64,000 nucleotides of DNA from Membranipora membranacea (GCA_914767715.1 OU612074.1:19888062-19952061), one strand, 5' to 3'. Shown: positions 1 through 12,868, counted from the stretch's first letter. Translations and numbers: made by a program. The notes: generated from the sequence alone by a model not told the origin.

Positions 1-193
1 AAAAAAGATAACAGAACAACTATTAAGATTACATAGTAAACTTTGCCTGTTACATTTGATAATTTCGAAATTTCAATTAAATTAGATTTCAAAACTAGGT
101 TTGTAATTTATTTTATTAAATCTCAGGAGAAGACAAATCAAATTAAGTAGAAATCCCTTTGTAAGCAACAAATCACCAGGAATATGGAATCAC

Positions 194-1097
194 CATAATG
201 TTCAAATCATAAGAGATTTGCTTCACATCAAGGAGTCCTTGTTCACATATATGCTGCTGCATTAGAACAAAAGCATATGACAGGTATGGTCAATGGGAGG
301 TAACTTCAGATGCTTGAAACCTAAGGTAATCCAGATCATCTGAGCTTAATGGTTAAATTGGCCAACAATGTCAGCCAAGAAGCAAGTAGATGCTAACCTT
401 GAACTCTGGAATGTCATGCAGTAGCTGAAGATCATTAGACTCTAGAGTCATCTTTGGCACTGCAGCATCTCGAACCACGACTAGCGTACTTCGACCACTA
501 GCAGAACTGAGGCTATCTATGGGGCTACCTGTATCATCTACAAAATAAGACGGAGGTGAACAATTGAACTGGACCTCGCTTCATCATATCATTGAGTAGA
601 CGGTAGGACATAGGACTTTACACATACATACTATATTATTATGGTTTCATAAGTCATTCCCTAGGACTTCCCCCACCAAGTTCAAAACACATAGATAGGG
701 CCCTGCCATGGGCCCCTGGGACTTACATATCTTTACTTTGCCAATGTCCAGTATCAACCACATTGGACATTGGCAAAGTAAAGATATGTAAGTCCCAGGG
801 GCCCATGAGCCCTGCACCAACTGTTACTATAGAAAGGAGGGGACCAACACAACAACAAGCCTTTTTGTCTCAGAGGTCAAAAAGTTGCCTTTTACTATTT
901 GTTATTTGTATACTCTCAGGTCAACCTCTATCAATAAATAAATAAATAATATATATATTCAATAATATAAATTCACTCAGCTCACCTTTGGAGAGAGAGT
1001 CATAAGTTGAATGGCCTCCATCTGCTCCTGGTGAAGTTGCTGGAATGCTAGATCCAAGATCTCTAGAAGATACCTTCTCTCTTAGCCAGTTCAGCAT
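194..1097 (-). CDS. 5' part of an unrecognised gene (partial)
   Basis: Three exons on the minus strand join in phase. Exon 1 is 1097-986: 37 codons plus one base, starting MLNWLREKVSSRDLGSS and ending at a GTGAGC donor. Exon 2 is 537-398: TTTTGTAG acceptor, 46 codons after the split codon, GTTAGC donor; it contains a Ser-rich stretch and then VVVRDAAVPKM. Exon 3 is a weaker candidate, 256-194: TAATGCAG acceptor, 21 codons containing QHICEQGLLDVKQISYDLN. The first two exons have strong splice sites and a clean phase-1 join, so I am fairly sure a gene is present. I do not recognise the family. The start, a short aromatic/basic helix followed by a Ser/Gly-rich linker, suggests a cytosolic protein with a disordered N-terminus. 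The gene continues past the left edge. It is transcribed divergently from the RABL6-like gene. Confidence 0.6.
707..807. repeat. perfect 44-bp inverted repeat (hairpin)
   Basis: Bases 707-750 are the exact reverse complement of 764-807, with a 13-base spacer. No mismatch was found on base-by-base comparison. The hairpin lies in intron 1 of the minus-strand gene at 194-1097. An open frame across the right arm (763-945) is a by-product and not a gene. Confidence 0.93.
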
Positions 1098-2225
1098 TCT
1101 TCATTTATATATATCTGACCAATTTCTTAGGGAAGCTGAAATGAAGACAGTTTTGGATAAATTTACAACTGCAATTTACAACTTTAGATTGACAACAGTG
1201 AATCATACAAACCCATTTCTATAACACCCTCAACTGTTAAAAATTATATGATTGGCTGAATCAAGGCTGTGCTGCTTTATGATTGGCCTGCATCTGAGCA
1301 GAAGTTAGGAGACACACAATTGGCCATTGTATTTCCTAGCCTCAGATTTGTCTATTGAGGAAGTTGGTGCATTAATTATCATGATAGGTGGGGGAAAGTG
1401 AAAAGAAATCCAGGTGCACAAGCTAACACTCCTACCTTGAACTTTTAAATCACTTCCTGTGATATTTTCTTTGAACAGCTGGTGAAATAATTTACTGAGG
1501 TATATCTATCATAGAAAAGTCAAGCCCTTCTTATTAACACTATGCCCTATGTACTGGACCAAAACCCTTACAAGAAATCATATAAAGTGGGAATGAGTGG
1601 TACAATCTAAATGGTCGACCTGCCCTCAGTTTAATAGCTATTTAATAGTGAACTTTTTAATTCCTGAATTGAAATTATATTATTAGTTTTGTTAGTTTTG
1701 TTAGTATTGTTGTCATGATGATTAATTAATAATGACAATCATTATAAGTTGGGTTTGGGCCGGCACTGAAAAAATCCTTGGTTCCAGCCAAGAATAAACT
1801 CTTACTGATTTCCATAGCGACTTATTCAAAGTTTGGCACTTATCTTCATAATACACTCACTCCACTGGTTTGTTTGGGTGGGGCATATAATATATATTGA
1901 GTAGTTTGCTTAGAAAATACTTGCTAGGCTTTCGCTTGCAAATTGCTCACTCATTGATGGATCTATATACATTTTAAGTTGGCATTTTGGTAACTCACTT
2001 GCCTAATTGAAAGATCTAGTGAGCGATAATTTTGAGCGATGTGATAGTGATAACTTGCTTTAGTTTAGTAGGCTAAAGCATCGCGCATGCTTACTGAAAG
2101 ACCTTTCGCTCATTTCATCGCAGGACACCACTGTGAGTGTGAGAGTTAGCGACAGACACTCTAAGAAAGAAGATGTTAATTTATTGTAACATCTGTATAA
2201 TGTTTGTAGTCCGGAGGCGCTCAGG
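1098..2225. promoter_or_regulatory. divergent intergenic region, possible shared promoter
   Basis: About 1.1 kb separates the start codons of the minus-strand gene (1097) and the plus-strand RABL6-like gene (2226). I see no coding exon. It must hold both 5' UTRs and probably both promoters, but I could not assign a TATA box or initiator, so promoter function is inferred from the head-to-head arrangement. A slightly CpG-richer stretch at about 2070-2230 precedes the RABL6 start. Confidence 0.45.
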
Positions 2226-5200
2226 ATGAGTAGCCTGTTGAAGAAGCTGATTAAGAAGAAGGATGACGTTGTGCAGGCTCGGGCAGCTGGAACAGGTGTA
2301 TCACCGACCGGTGGTATGCAGACTCTATCCGCAGAATTACAGATGAAATATGCTAAAGGAGTTCAATATAACAGTAAGTTAGGATTGTCTGTAATTCATA
2401 TCTGATGCTCTCTCCATCATCCTGGTGATGTTTGGACGCATATTGCTCTCAAATATACTATGGTCATACAATTGGAAAATATGGATCAAATGATTATGGC
2501 ATTAGATATTCCTTTTTTGGTTTTTTACAATAACTAATAGACTAAAATGTCTAATGTTTGACAATAACTAATGTTTGTATGTAGGGCTTTTTATTCAATA
2601 ATATGAATATCACAACGCTATATTTTATTCAGGAGTGATATTTTCTGGATTGATAACAAGTTCATGTGTAGTATCTAGTATCTAGTGCCGATTTTTTGAA
2701 ACTTTCGGGAGTTTATCAGAACAAAATTCTCTTGCCTTATCTGCTTATCAAGCATATATATATGTATATCTAATAAACACCTATAAAAATATTTTGTTCT
2801 TTTTTTATCAGTGAAGGTTATTATTAAGGGAGATAGAAATGTAGGAAAGACGACATTATTCCTGAGACTTCAAGGTCAAAAGTTCAGAGAAGAATACCTG
2901 CCCACTGATGAGATACAGGTACTATGACAATTATATTGAATATGTGTTGTAGTGTTTTATACCCTTGTGTGAAACAAACCCAAAATATGAGACACGCTCT
3001 AAGAAGTAATATATGGGCCATATTCAGTTATCTTAACACAACAACTTGACTAGTAAGTTCTTTGATCGGAAATTACCAGTTTACTTATATCAGTGCACTA
3101 TGCACAAGGCGGATGACTTGATTGCAAACCATGGGAAGTTTTAATACTGGATTTCAATGCCACCATTTTTTTCCTTCACATATGACTGCTTCAATTTCTT
3201 GATATTTAATTCACCATATTCCGCCCAAGGAAGAATCTCATAATAGCTTGTGAAATGAGTATTCACTCCTCTCCGGTTGTGTGATTGTATTTGCGGCAAT
3301 TTTTTCGATGTTTGATGTTTGTTTATTAGACATTTCCGGTATCACTCCTAAAAAGGTTGACACAATTGAAATGTTTACATAAAAATTGATGGAAAAATAT
3401 TGCACTAGTTGAAAAATCTCATATAGAATTAAAAAAAGCTGTTCTGCCGTTTTACAGTGCGGCATTTGCTGGGTCGGTATTTGTCGATTACTGCTTTACG
3501 GGCGGATTTTCTTTGAGTGTTAGGTCTGATTCTATTGTTGAGCGGATGGGTATTATCGGTTGAAATTTAAAAAAAAGTGTTCGCTGCATAGAGACATTAA
3601 GAAGTCGGGTATATAGGGTAAGGCTAGCTTGGTCTTTGATATAAAGGACACAGGACACAGTACAGTGTTACATATGTGTATTCCCTGTAGAAGCTGTTTA
3701 TCTTTGCCTTTCTTTTGCATTCCAAACATTTTATAAACAGTTTTCGATGCTGGTAGGCCTGCACAGTATGTCCATTATCAATGTGCTATTATCAAAAGCT
3801 GTTGATCAACAGCTTAAGAATTTAGAAAACATGTTGGTTCGATGCACGTACTAGTACATTCTTGTACTAGCCTTATGATGCACTTTGGATATAATGAACA
3901 GTCAAGCAATTTCAAATTTATGCTTTTTGTGAGATTTGGTACACTATAGTTGAGAAACTTCAGCTGATATTTGACTATAAGTTGTTTGTTACAGAAGCAA
4001 TTTGACAATTTAAATTACCTGTAGTTCATATTTTAAAGTTCTGTATTCAATTTTGACCAGGTGGCTAACATCCAGTGGAATTACAAAGCCACAGATGACG
4101 TTGTGAAGGTAGAAGTTTGGGACGTAGTAGATAAAGCCCGACGTAAGCAGGGTGGCGATGGTCTCAAGCTATCTCATAATTCAGAAGAAGAGGATACAAC
4201 TCCTAAACTAGACGCAGAGTTTGTAGATGTCTACAAAGGAACTCACGCCGTCATACTAATGTATGACATCACCAAGCAGTGGTGAGTCTAGTTTTGGTCA
4301 TTCTTTCAATAATATCATCACTACTATCTCTCTAACTAAATTGTATTGCTGTATGGATGAGATGCTGCACACAGCTGTTCTAAGTTTTTACACTGATCAG
4401 AGCACACAAGATTATGTGGCACTTTGGTCTTGTAGTGTGCTTGAAGTTCAAGGCCAAGACTTGCTTATGATCAGCATTTTGTTTTAGCTTATGTTGATTT
4501 CACTATCTTGGGCTCAGCCAAAATTTCACCAAAGTAAGCCTACACATTAAACTAGTTGTGTGTGAATGAGCAATCCCAAAGGTTCTCATGTAATTTTTTG
4601 TTAACCAGTTTTTCTATGTTAGATGAAAGATAACAGTGCACACTATTTGACGATAAGGGATGGTGTATTTTCCTTCTTGTTTCCCAGTTTAGAATGTCTT
4701 ATCAGCTTCAATGAAGAGCTTGGCACAGCTGTCAGTTTCACAACTAGACTGTAAATTAGCTGTATAACATCCTGGTCTTATGATAATTGAATTTAGGGAA
4801 CTCATGTGACACAAAAATAAATACCAATTCTTTCATCCAACGTTTGTACTTTAGGTACTTCCTCATTAGCCATATATTAACCAAATGTTCATTTCAACTA
4901 CCATAACCCATAGTTGGATCACCAAAGTTTTGATCACACATATCCAATATACATCCAAATATATCATATATGTTTTCATTGACCTGAAAGTTGCACTGTG
5001 GTATACGGATAAACAAGTCATATTAATCTGAATTTGAATATTTGCAGGACATGGCAGTACGTTGAGCGAGAGATATACAACATACCTCTACATATACCTA
5101 TAATAATCCTGGCTAACCACAGAGATATGGGACAACACAGGACTGTGGACGCTGATACTCTGAGATATTTTGTATCATCACTTGACAGGTTTGTTTCGAT

Positions 5201-8200
5201 CTCTCATCAGGATAGTATAATAGTATAGGCCTATATCTCACTCAACATTATATAGGCTTGCTGCACTTGATTGTGTCTTTTGTGAGTTGGCGACAGAAAA
5301 GTTGTGGGAACTGATGGTGTAGATAGCTCTCATGGAAAATTGAACTTTCATAGATTTAATTATCACAGGTTTCCATCAGTGCACAGACTGTTTATGGTGA
5401 GAGTTTCTTTAATCTGGTCACCAACTCAAACTGCCTAAACTAACCTCTATCTAATTCATGGGTTGAATCAGTCCTTGCCCTTGACGGCTCTTTCCTATAC
5501 CTGGTCTAGGACTGTCCCCACTTGTGTTGTCCCAGTTAAGCCATATGCCACATGTATGTTTTGTCAAAAGTAGTGTTTGCTGTGTTGAACCTAAGAAAGA
5601 GATCCCTTTCTATCCAAATCATAATCAGATTATTTGGTCACTCACTCTATCGCTTTTCTGGACTCCACATTTGCATAAAAACATTACATCCCCTTGTAAA
5701 ATCCTGTGGTAGCATTGACAAAGACTCCTGATGAATAACAACATAAGCGTCTATCTTTTTGTGAGCTGATGTTGGTAATGATGTCGCACTAGAGCTAAGG
5801 GCTCTATGCTATATTGACTGCTGTCGTAATATTGCTCTGGTGTTCTGTGCTTTAGAGGTGATGGAGCGGCGGAGGTTCGGTATACGGAGGCTTCTCTCCT
5901 CAACGGCTTCGGTCTCAAATATCTCCATACCTTCTTCAATGTTCCTTTCCTCACACTCCAGGTAGGACTACTTGAGGGCAAGGGTATTTTGTAAACATAT
6001 CCTAACTATAGTATAGTACTATAAGTAATAGCTCAACATGGAAATGACTGGACCGTTTAGAGCTTAGGACAGTGAAAATTGGAAATAATGAGCTTTGGAT
6101 GCTGTATAGAATTGATGCTTCTACCACTTACTTTTTTTTCTAAGATGGTCATACAGTCTCTATTCTTGGGTTTAACAGCCAATATATTATATATAGTAAA
6201 TGTTATAGTGATATAACATTTCCGGATAGAAATGTGTGTGTGGTCAACAAGGGTATCATTGTCAAAAACAGCCAATAGATATAGATCTATTTTCTACAGT
6301 CATTGATGCAATTATTTAAATCTTAGGTAAAGACATTGTAAGCTCACAGCTGTACTTTTATACTGTGACATGGTCCAATGTCTTATTATATATTACTTTT
6401 ACTTATTAGATATTATTATATTATAACTAACACTATAATGTAAATTACTAGGATCACACCAAGGATAACACCATGACAGCACTCTAAGATTGGAAAATTT
6501 GGTCATTTGAATGCGGTCATATTGATCTGCTTCATAATTAGGGTATATGCCGATTAATGATATTATTTATGAATGGATTTTCTCTCTTTCCCCATTGCAC
6601 TGATCAATGTATGCTGATTTCATACCAGAAAAGAAAACATGCCACCACTCGAGAACGCGAAGTTATCGGAAGCAAAATGTAAAGAGGTTTTGCTGTCAAT
6701 ACCGTTCATACGTTCATGACCCTAGTCATATGACAAATTGTGTACTTGATTTGAAATATGTTTGGAAAGAAAGGAGCAGTGCATAATATTTTAACTAAAC
6801 AGGCTCATATCATGAATTATAAACTTCTACCGTTTACTTCTGTAGAAAAATACGTTGATGGGTCAGCTAGAAGCTAACAGCAGAGAAACAGCAGCTATCA
6901 GAGAGGAACTGAATCTACTCACAGAGTCGGGAAATTATGACAAGTAGGTGATTTCCCCACACCCCCTAGATCATTGTACGTCTCATAGGGCGTCCTAGAT
7001 CTGTAACAACTAAGAAATTAGTAAAGCAGTTTGGTGAGGGATGGAAGCAGGCCTGAAGTCTTTTCCCAGTATTGGTCACGTCATAATGAACCTGTCTTTT
7101 TCATAATTAGAAAGAAGAAACTACTTGAAATAAAGTTGGTGGTTGCAGTTTGGGAGTCCTTGTTGATAGACATTTGAAAATTGGGTTTTGTAGGCTGTTT
7201 TTGTCCTGTCGGGTCCTCATGAATTTCAGTATTCATAGTTTTGTCTACTTGTAATTAGGGCCTTATTATATGTAAACAGAGGTTGCATACAACTTGGAAG
7301 TGATTTAACAGCAAAAATATTAAGAAAAGTTACTTACCACAATGGCTCCGATCCCTCATTATACTTCAGGACAGACATTTTCAGATTGTTGTTGAGTATA
7401 GTAGGAGGTGGCTCAGTTGGTTAGAGCGCTGGACCAACACGCAACTGTTAAAGGTCGTGGGTTCGAAACCCACTGCAGTCCATCTTCTACTGGGGATTGG
7501 TTGGCCCCCAGGTGTGCTCCGACCTGCCTGCAAAACAGAAGGCAAATTGGCGCAGTAATTGCGGACTCGCCATTAAGGCACTAATATTTCGCCGCCCATA
7601 CCTTGGGATGGGCGAGTGATAAGACATCCGATTTATTTTAATCAGTAAGTTGAAACTTTCTCCAAATAGACAGTTTCTCTGCTCTCCAGGGTAGTCGAAG
7701 ATGGTAAGATAAGAATGCAGGACAAACAAAGGGCTTCGAAATCACCACCAACACAGGAGCAGACCACATCCCCTAAAGTCAGCTTACCTCAACAACAAAG
7801 CAAGCCATCTGCTACTGTACTACCCAACACAACCGGTAAGTAGCCACAGACAAATTGATAAGGATATATTGATCATAAAGAAAGCGTTTGAGTCGATTGC
7901 AGTGCAAAAGCAGAATCATACAACTATTGCTTGCCTTTTGATAACTTCCCATAATATAAACTATTTAAGGCTATGCTCTGCTCATTTGCATCAACTCCTG
8001 TCCCGCTGTTGTTGAAAAATTAGAACAGAAATTAAATCAGTTGTCTACTCCTTGATGTTAAGTGGACAACTCCAATATGATGTGAACATACAACACCAAG
8101 TTTGGGCATATATAAGGAGATGGCATGCATAGACTTAATAATAAACCTAGACAGGAGACTGTATGGAGCATTAGCATTGAGGCACTGAGGCATTTAATTA

Positions 8201-11034
8201 TTAGCGACGTAACGACATTGGAAGGTGCAGAAGCAATGATGCTATCATTGATTTACTGGCCATAATCCAGGTTTTTTGTCGATAACTCAACCAATTTTGA
8301 TCGGATTTTGAGTTTTAAAATTACAATAGATTTAGCAGCTTCTCCTGAACAGTTTGATACTAATTTTGGGCCAAAAAATGTTTTGAAGAAGAAATAGCAT
8401 CAAGTTGATAACAAGATGCTGCTGATTGTAAAGCAACTTTCAAATTCAAAATTGATCGAGTTATGAACAAAAAACCTGGATTATGGACAGTAAATCAATG
8501 ATAGCATCATTGCTTCCACACCTTCCAATGTCATTAGGTCGCCCCACAATTAAGTGCCTCACTTCAACTGTATATGGTGTCCTGTCTAAGTTTATTATTA
8601 AGTCAATGGGAGATGGTAACTATTGATATGTTTATGTTTTTAGTGATACCTCATCAATCTTCTGCATCCAATGTGAAAAGCAGCGCATCTGTTGATGATT
8701 TCCAACCTGATCTGTCTACTGAGGCTATGGACTTCTTTGGAACTGATGACAAGAAATCAAGCTCAAAAAAGGTTTGTGTGAATACACAGGGTGAACGAGA
8801 GTGGATCAGTGTGTTCCCCAATCATGCTAGTTGTTGTCAAAATGGCTAGAGTCATGTGTAAAACAAGCCATTGAAAGAGATCCGGAAAAAACATTTTGCT
8901 ATCGGTCTAGGTCTAAGCATGAAGCTTCCTAGTATGAATTGTGAGATATTCATTGGCTTAAGTAGCCCCAAACAACACAACCTTGTGTTACTGGAACTTA
9001 GCCTAACACGCAGCTAACTCGGGCTCATGAAATTTTATTACTGTTGAATGCTTTCTTATTTCATTAGAAGATCCCTCCAGCAGCTGTAAATCAGACCTCT
9101 GATTCCGATGATGATGAGATGGGCGGGGCCAATCCAATGGTAGCAGCCTATCAGGATGATTTAGACTCTTCAGACGAGGACCAATCACCTATTGTGAATA
9201 TAAATAGCACAGAACCAGAAACAATGACTAAACCTGTCAGTGCTCCTAAAATAGCAAGCGCTGATGTCGTTCTGTCATCGGATGAGGAAGAGCGAGAAAT
9301 TCCTGAATTGGAATCGTCAGAAAGTGAAGACAATGATGACGATGGCCATAATACAATAGAGAAACTACAAGAACAGTTTTCTACGGCCTCTATAACTAAT
9401 AAAGAGAAAGAAATCCCTGACAGTATTAGTCCGACTGTAGCAGTCTCAAATAGTGACCTTGACATTAAAAATGGGGCACCTGCAGCTGAAACTGAAGACC
9501 ATGACAATAATGACAGCGACAGCAGTGACCAAGCGCCTGTCGTAATGACCTTCAATGAGGATTTTTCAGATGATGCTCTCACTAAGCAAGCACCTGCTAA
9601 CTCAAGGAAAGCACCTGCTATATCAGGAGTATCTAGTAAGGATGTAGTATTGACTGACAGTGATGATGACAGACCTCATGTGATGGCTACCGAAGAGCTG
9701 TCAGATAGTGACACTGCTGAACATGTGAGTTCCAATTAAACAATTGAAAGCTGTTGATTAAAAGCAATTAAAAGCTTTTAAATGCGTTCATTCAAAGTAG
9801 AATGGTAACATGAAATGAGAAGTTCCTGGCCTTCCTACACATTACCGTTGCCATAGAATGATTCTATTTTTTTGATAAATTATTTAGAAGTTTGCAATCA
9901 AGCTAGATCTGTGTAACTTATCCCTGATTGTTGCGAGTATTGTTATATTATGTGGGAAATTTGATTTTGAAAAGTCAGAGTTGGTGGCATGTTAAATTTA
10001 TGATACAGTGGAGTATTGTAAATTTAACATTGTCTGAAAAAAGCAACAAGATATTTGACTGTATCCGTGAGCCGTGGCACAACTTGATTGTAGATCTCTG
10101 AAATCAGCAGACTGATCACTTGATATGCTTTTGTATGTATATCTCTGATTGATGAAGTGTAATAATTCACTTAGCATGAGTAACATCATATAGAATTTGG
10201 TGTGACGAACCGAGTTCAATTTTACTATTTATGGACGGTACTTGTTAGGAACTAGTACTAAGTTGACTCTAACGACCAGAGATACTCATGATAACAGTGT
10301 AGTCTCGATGTCAGTGTGATCAGCGAGGAGAAAGTGGTCTTAAATACTACAGACAGACGACAACAGAACTTCCTGTTGTCACCCCTATTTCAGCATGCTG
10401 TAGGCAGTTCATTACCAGTAATATTTGTTTCTTGTTTTTATTTTTTCACTCAGCTCGCACCTGTAGTACAGTTACCTGATATCGCTACTAGTCATCAGAG
10501 TAAACCGACAGCTGAGAAAAAGAAGAAAAAGAAATCGTCTAAATCCACTAAAGACAAATCATCACTTGGGGTAAGTAGAATCATAGATAGCAATGGGGTA
10601 TCGTAATTCTAGTAATTCAGCGTCATTTTGGCGCATACAAGTTATCACCCCACCACTTCCAATTTTTTCATTTATATCTGATCTATGAATGATAAAGTTG
10701 TGATTTTGAATCCGCGATTTGATGAAGATTTAATTCCTCTATCTGTGAAGTGATAATCATAATGATAACACCACATCTGGATGTCCTTCCTTATATATAA
10801 TAATATATGTATATAATAATATAATATATATATACTGGATTGTTGTTAATTTCTCCTCAGGATGAGGAGGAAGTCAAACTGAAGAAGAAGACAAAAAAGG
10901 CGAAAAAGTCAGACGATCCGACACGTGAGAAAAAGAAGAAATCCAAAACAGCCAAGCCTGTAGATCCGCTGGAGGCTTTTCTGCAAGGGGATGAGGATGG
11001 TGCGGCCCCAGGAGGTGATTATGAATGTCTCTAA
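2226..11034 (+). CDS. RABL6: RABL6-like atypical small GTPase (complete, 11 coding exons)
   Basis: Coding exons: 2226-2373, 2812-2918, 4061-4281, 5048-5188, 5856-5961, 6846-6943, 7690-7835, 8644-8771, 9068-9724, 10454-10570, 10861-11034. All phases join to give 680 aa, close to the roughly 730 aa of vertebrate RABL6. Residues 50-64 hold the P-loop (GDRNVGKT). WDVVDK stands where classical Rabs have the switch-II DxxG, as in RABL6 orthologues, and an NHRD motif stands in the NKxD position. The GTPase domain ends near residue 240. A short helical region follows, then a long acidic and Ser-rich tail with [19 protein letters not shown] blocks, and the family's C-terminus (LEAFL ... GGDYECL). RABL6 proteins act in cytosol and nucleus and are linked to cell-cycle control; that role is family knowledge. 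Start chosen because MSSLLKKLI matches the family N-terminus. Confidence 0.96.
7404..7640 (+). mobile_element. tRNA-derived SINE in RABL6 intron 6
   Basis: The head is tRNA-like. Box A (TGGCTCAGTTGG, 7409-7420) and box B (GGTTCGAAACC, 7460-7470) fit the pol III consensus. The D arm (GCTC/GAGC) and T arm (GTGGG/CCCAC) pair perfectly, but the acceptor stem does not, so this is not a working tRNA gene. A non-tRNA body follows (about 7483-7640). The stretch around GACCTGCCTGCAAA and GGCAAATTGGCGCAG is found again at 45.4 kb and 54.4 kb. The body ends about 50 bases before exon 7. Confidence 0.75.
8124..8608. mobile_element. hAT-like MITE, copy 1 (485 bp)
   Basis: The ends are long imperfect inverted repeats of about 120-150 bp (left starts CATGCATAGACTTAATA, right ends TATTAAGTCAATG). 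They are bracketed by an identical 8-bp direct repeat, GGAGATGG, at 8116-8123 and 8609-8616. An 8-bp target duplication is typical of hAT transposons. No coding capacity is visible, so it is non-autonomous. A second copy lies at 47716-48137. This copy sits in RABL6 intron 7, and its right end is only 35 bases from exon 8. Confidence 0.85.
10134..10315 (+). repeat. dispersed repeat of unknown class, copy 1
   Basis: This stretch in RABL6 intron 9 shares many blocks in the same order with 26041-26213 in the SLC6 gene: TATGTATATCTCTGATTG, TTTAGTATGAG-like, GTGTGACGA, TTGTTAGG-like, TTGACTCTAAC and CAGTGTG. I could not define ends, inverted repeats or a target duplication, so the class is open. 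Confidence 0.6.
10792..10836. repeat. AT-rich simple repeat
   Basis: A run of TATA/TAATA units just upstream of the last RABL6 coding exon (10861), separated from it by a T/C-rich acceptor tract. Confidence 0.7.
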
Positions 11035-11445
11035 GGCTAACTATGAGAATCGGATATTTTGGCTATTATTTATAATTTATTCGGATTTTTATTAATTACA
11101 ATCAGCATTTATTAGCGGTGCATTTTCCTATTAGTTTAGTTTCGATTGAAATTTCTTCACTGGTTGTTTTTTTCACAGTGACTCAAGATGCACCCTTTCG
11201 AGATCGGGAGAAAATTGATCTCGATGCTTCTAGTTTTCACCTCATAATGTCACAGGAATTATCTTCTCTTTCATAAAATTTAATCATAACTTCCTAAATC
11301 CAAAAAAATAAGTCCGTGACCACCAGTATTTTCATTAGCAGCTATTGCCTATTAATATTTGAGATGAATGTAGTATTGTTTGTAGCTTACATAGGTTTAT
11401 TTTTGTCTACTGTCAGTGACTCAACTTTTCCTTTCAACATTAGAA

Positions 11446-11451
11446 AATAAA
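11446..11451 (+). promoter_or_regulatory. candidate polyadenylation signal of the RABL6-like gene
   Basis: AATAAA lies about 410 bases past the stop codon at 11034. It is the first full AATAAA that I noticed in the 3' region. The use of this site is inferred. Confidence 0.45.
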
Positions 11452-12225
11452 TTGAGTCTAACATAACTATCAGGAAACATTCAAGTTCATAGTAGAGTTG
11501 AGGTTAATCATCATCTATATCTCTGAATTTGAGTGGTTACGGTTTCAGCACTTCTACTAAGGAAGTTCAGAGCAGTGTTAAGCTTGTTGGTAGGTAATTT
11601 AAAGTGCTCGAACATCGCCCAAGTTGATAATAGTTGCATTTCATCATCAGCAACATGGGGATGCGGTTGGAAATGGAATGCTACTACCATCTGCCCTGGT
11701 AGAGTTAGAGCCATTCAACTTGTAAGTAGGCTTTATTATTCTCTTTTATTATCTGAGATAAAATGTGAGCATCTATCTTGCAAAAAAAGGTCATGATCGA
11801 TGAGCAAAAAGCCATGTTTCACCTAATGCATCAGTTCCTTCCTTTATTTCGTTACCTAACTGAGGATCTCCGATTTTGGGAAGTCAAGTTTTCAGAACTT
11901 CAAAACAAAAGAAAAAGATTGCTTCTTGATTCACCCTATAGGTGTACTAGGTGAAGAAAGTCTTGAACTGTGCGCTGACTGTAACCAATGTGTTGGCTTT
12001 GTTAGGCTTGACGGGGGTATGGGGGGAGAGGGTCAATGCCGGCTCAGATAGTTCTTTCCTGAAAGTTGAGTTTCCCACCCAACAGCCAATCAGATCAGAG
12101 CCCAGACATTGGCTCGCTGACAGTAACCAAGCACCTACCTACCTAGTTACTAGTATGATCAAGGTACTGAGAATGTAAGCTGAGGTATTTATATATGTGT
12201 AATGTTATAAGCATTTGAGGATTTT

Positions 12226-12360
12226 GGGTACGGTGAGATGGCGCAATCGGTTAACGCACTTGCTATTCACTGCCAGGTGATTGGTGCCGCAGGAGTTGTG
12301 GGTACGCTTTCCACTGACTGGTGGCTCTTTCAAGGTTGATTGTTGCAACCCCCAGCAACC
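12226..12360 (+). mobile_element. degenerate tRNA-derived SINE
   Basis: A box A match (TGGCGCAATCGG, about 12239-12250) follows the pattern of a tRNA head, and GTTAACGC continues the D arm. The box B region (GTGGGTACGC) is decayed. The downstream body boundary is uncertain. It lies in the RABL6-SLC6 intergenic region. Confidence 0.45.
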
Positions 12361-12868
12361 TCGGGTGTTTACCTCTCCTTGGAAGAGAAGTATTAGTTTG
12401 GTATGGTCTCCACTACAGTTATAGTGTTGGGTTAAGCTCAATGTATTATTGAGGTCAATGCATGTCTTGAGCAGAGTTTGTATACCACAACCACATCCGT
12501 AAATTTGTCTCCAACGCTCTACCAATACCAGCTCTGCAAGATAAATTTTTGGTCTTGCGATGATCTTTGGGTTGCGTTTCAAAATAAATTAGACAGATAT
12601 TTATGGTACCGTTTGAATGGCTTCTACTGGTTTGAAATCACCACTGGGTTGCACCATCAATAACATTCAATCACATCAAACCAACAGCTAAGGACATTAA
12701 TATTACAACTGGGTCATAATCATCAACATTTGAGGATAAACCTCCGATAATAGAGCCCGTAAAATAAGTATGATTTATCATTATCTTCTCCACCTGCTTA
12801 CATTATTTGTGACAATCACAAAGAATCTGTTCTTTTTTTTCTATTTTCTTTGCCATCAGTGACTGATC

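Noticed and set aside
7404-7482. Possible functional tRNA gene
   Set aside because: D and T arms pair, but the acceptor and anticodon stems do not, and a repeat body follows; better read as a SINE head.
9151-9582. 143-codon open frame on the minus strand
   Set aside because: Lies exactly antisense to the large acidic exon of the RABL6-like gene; a shadow of its GAT/GAA/TCA-rich codons.
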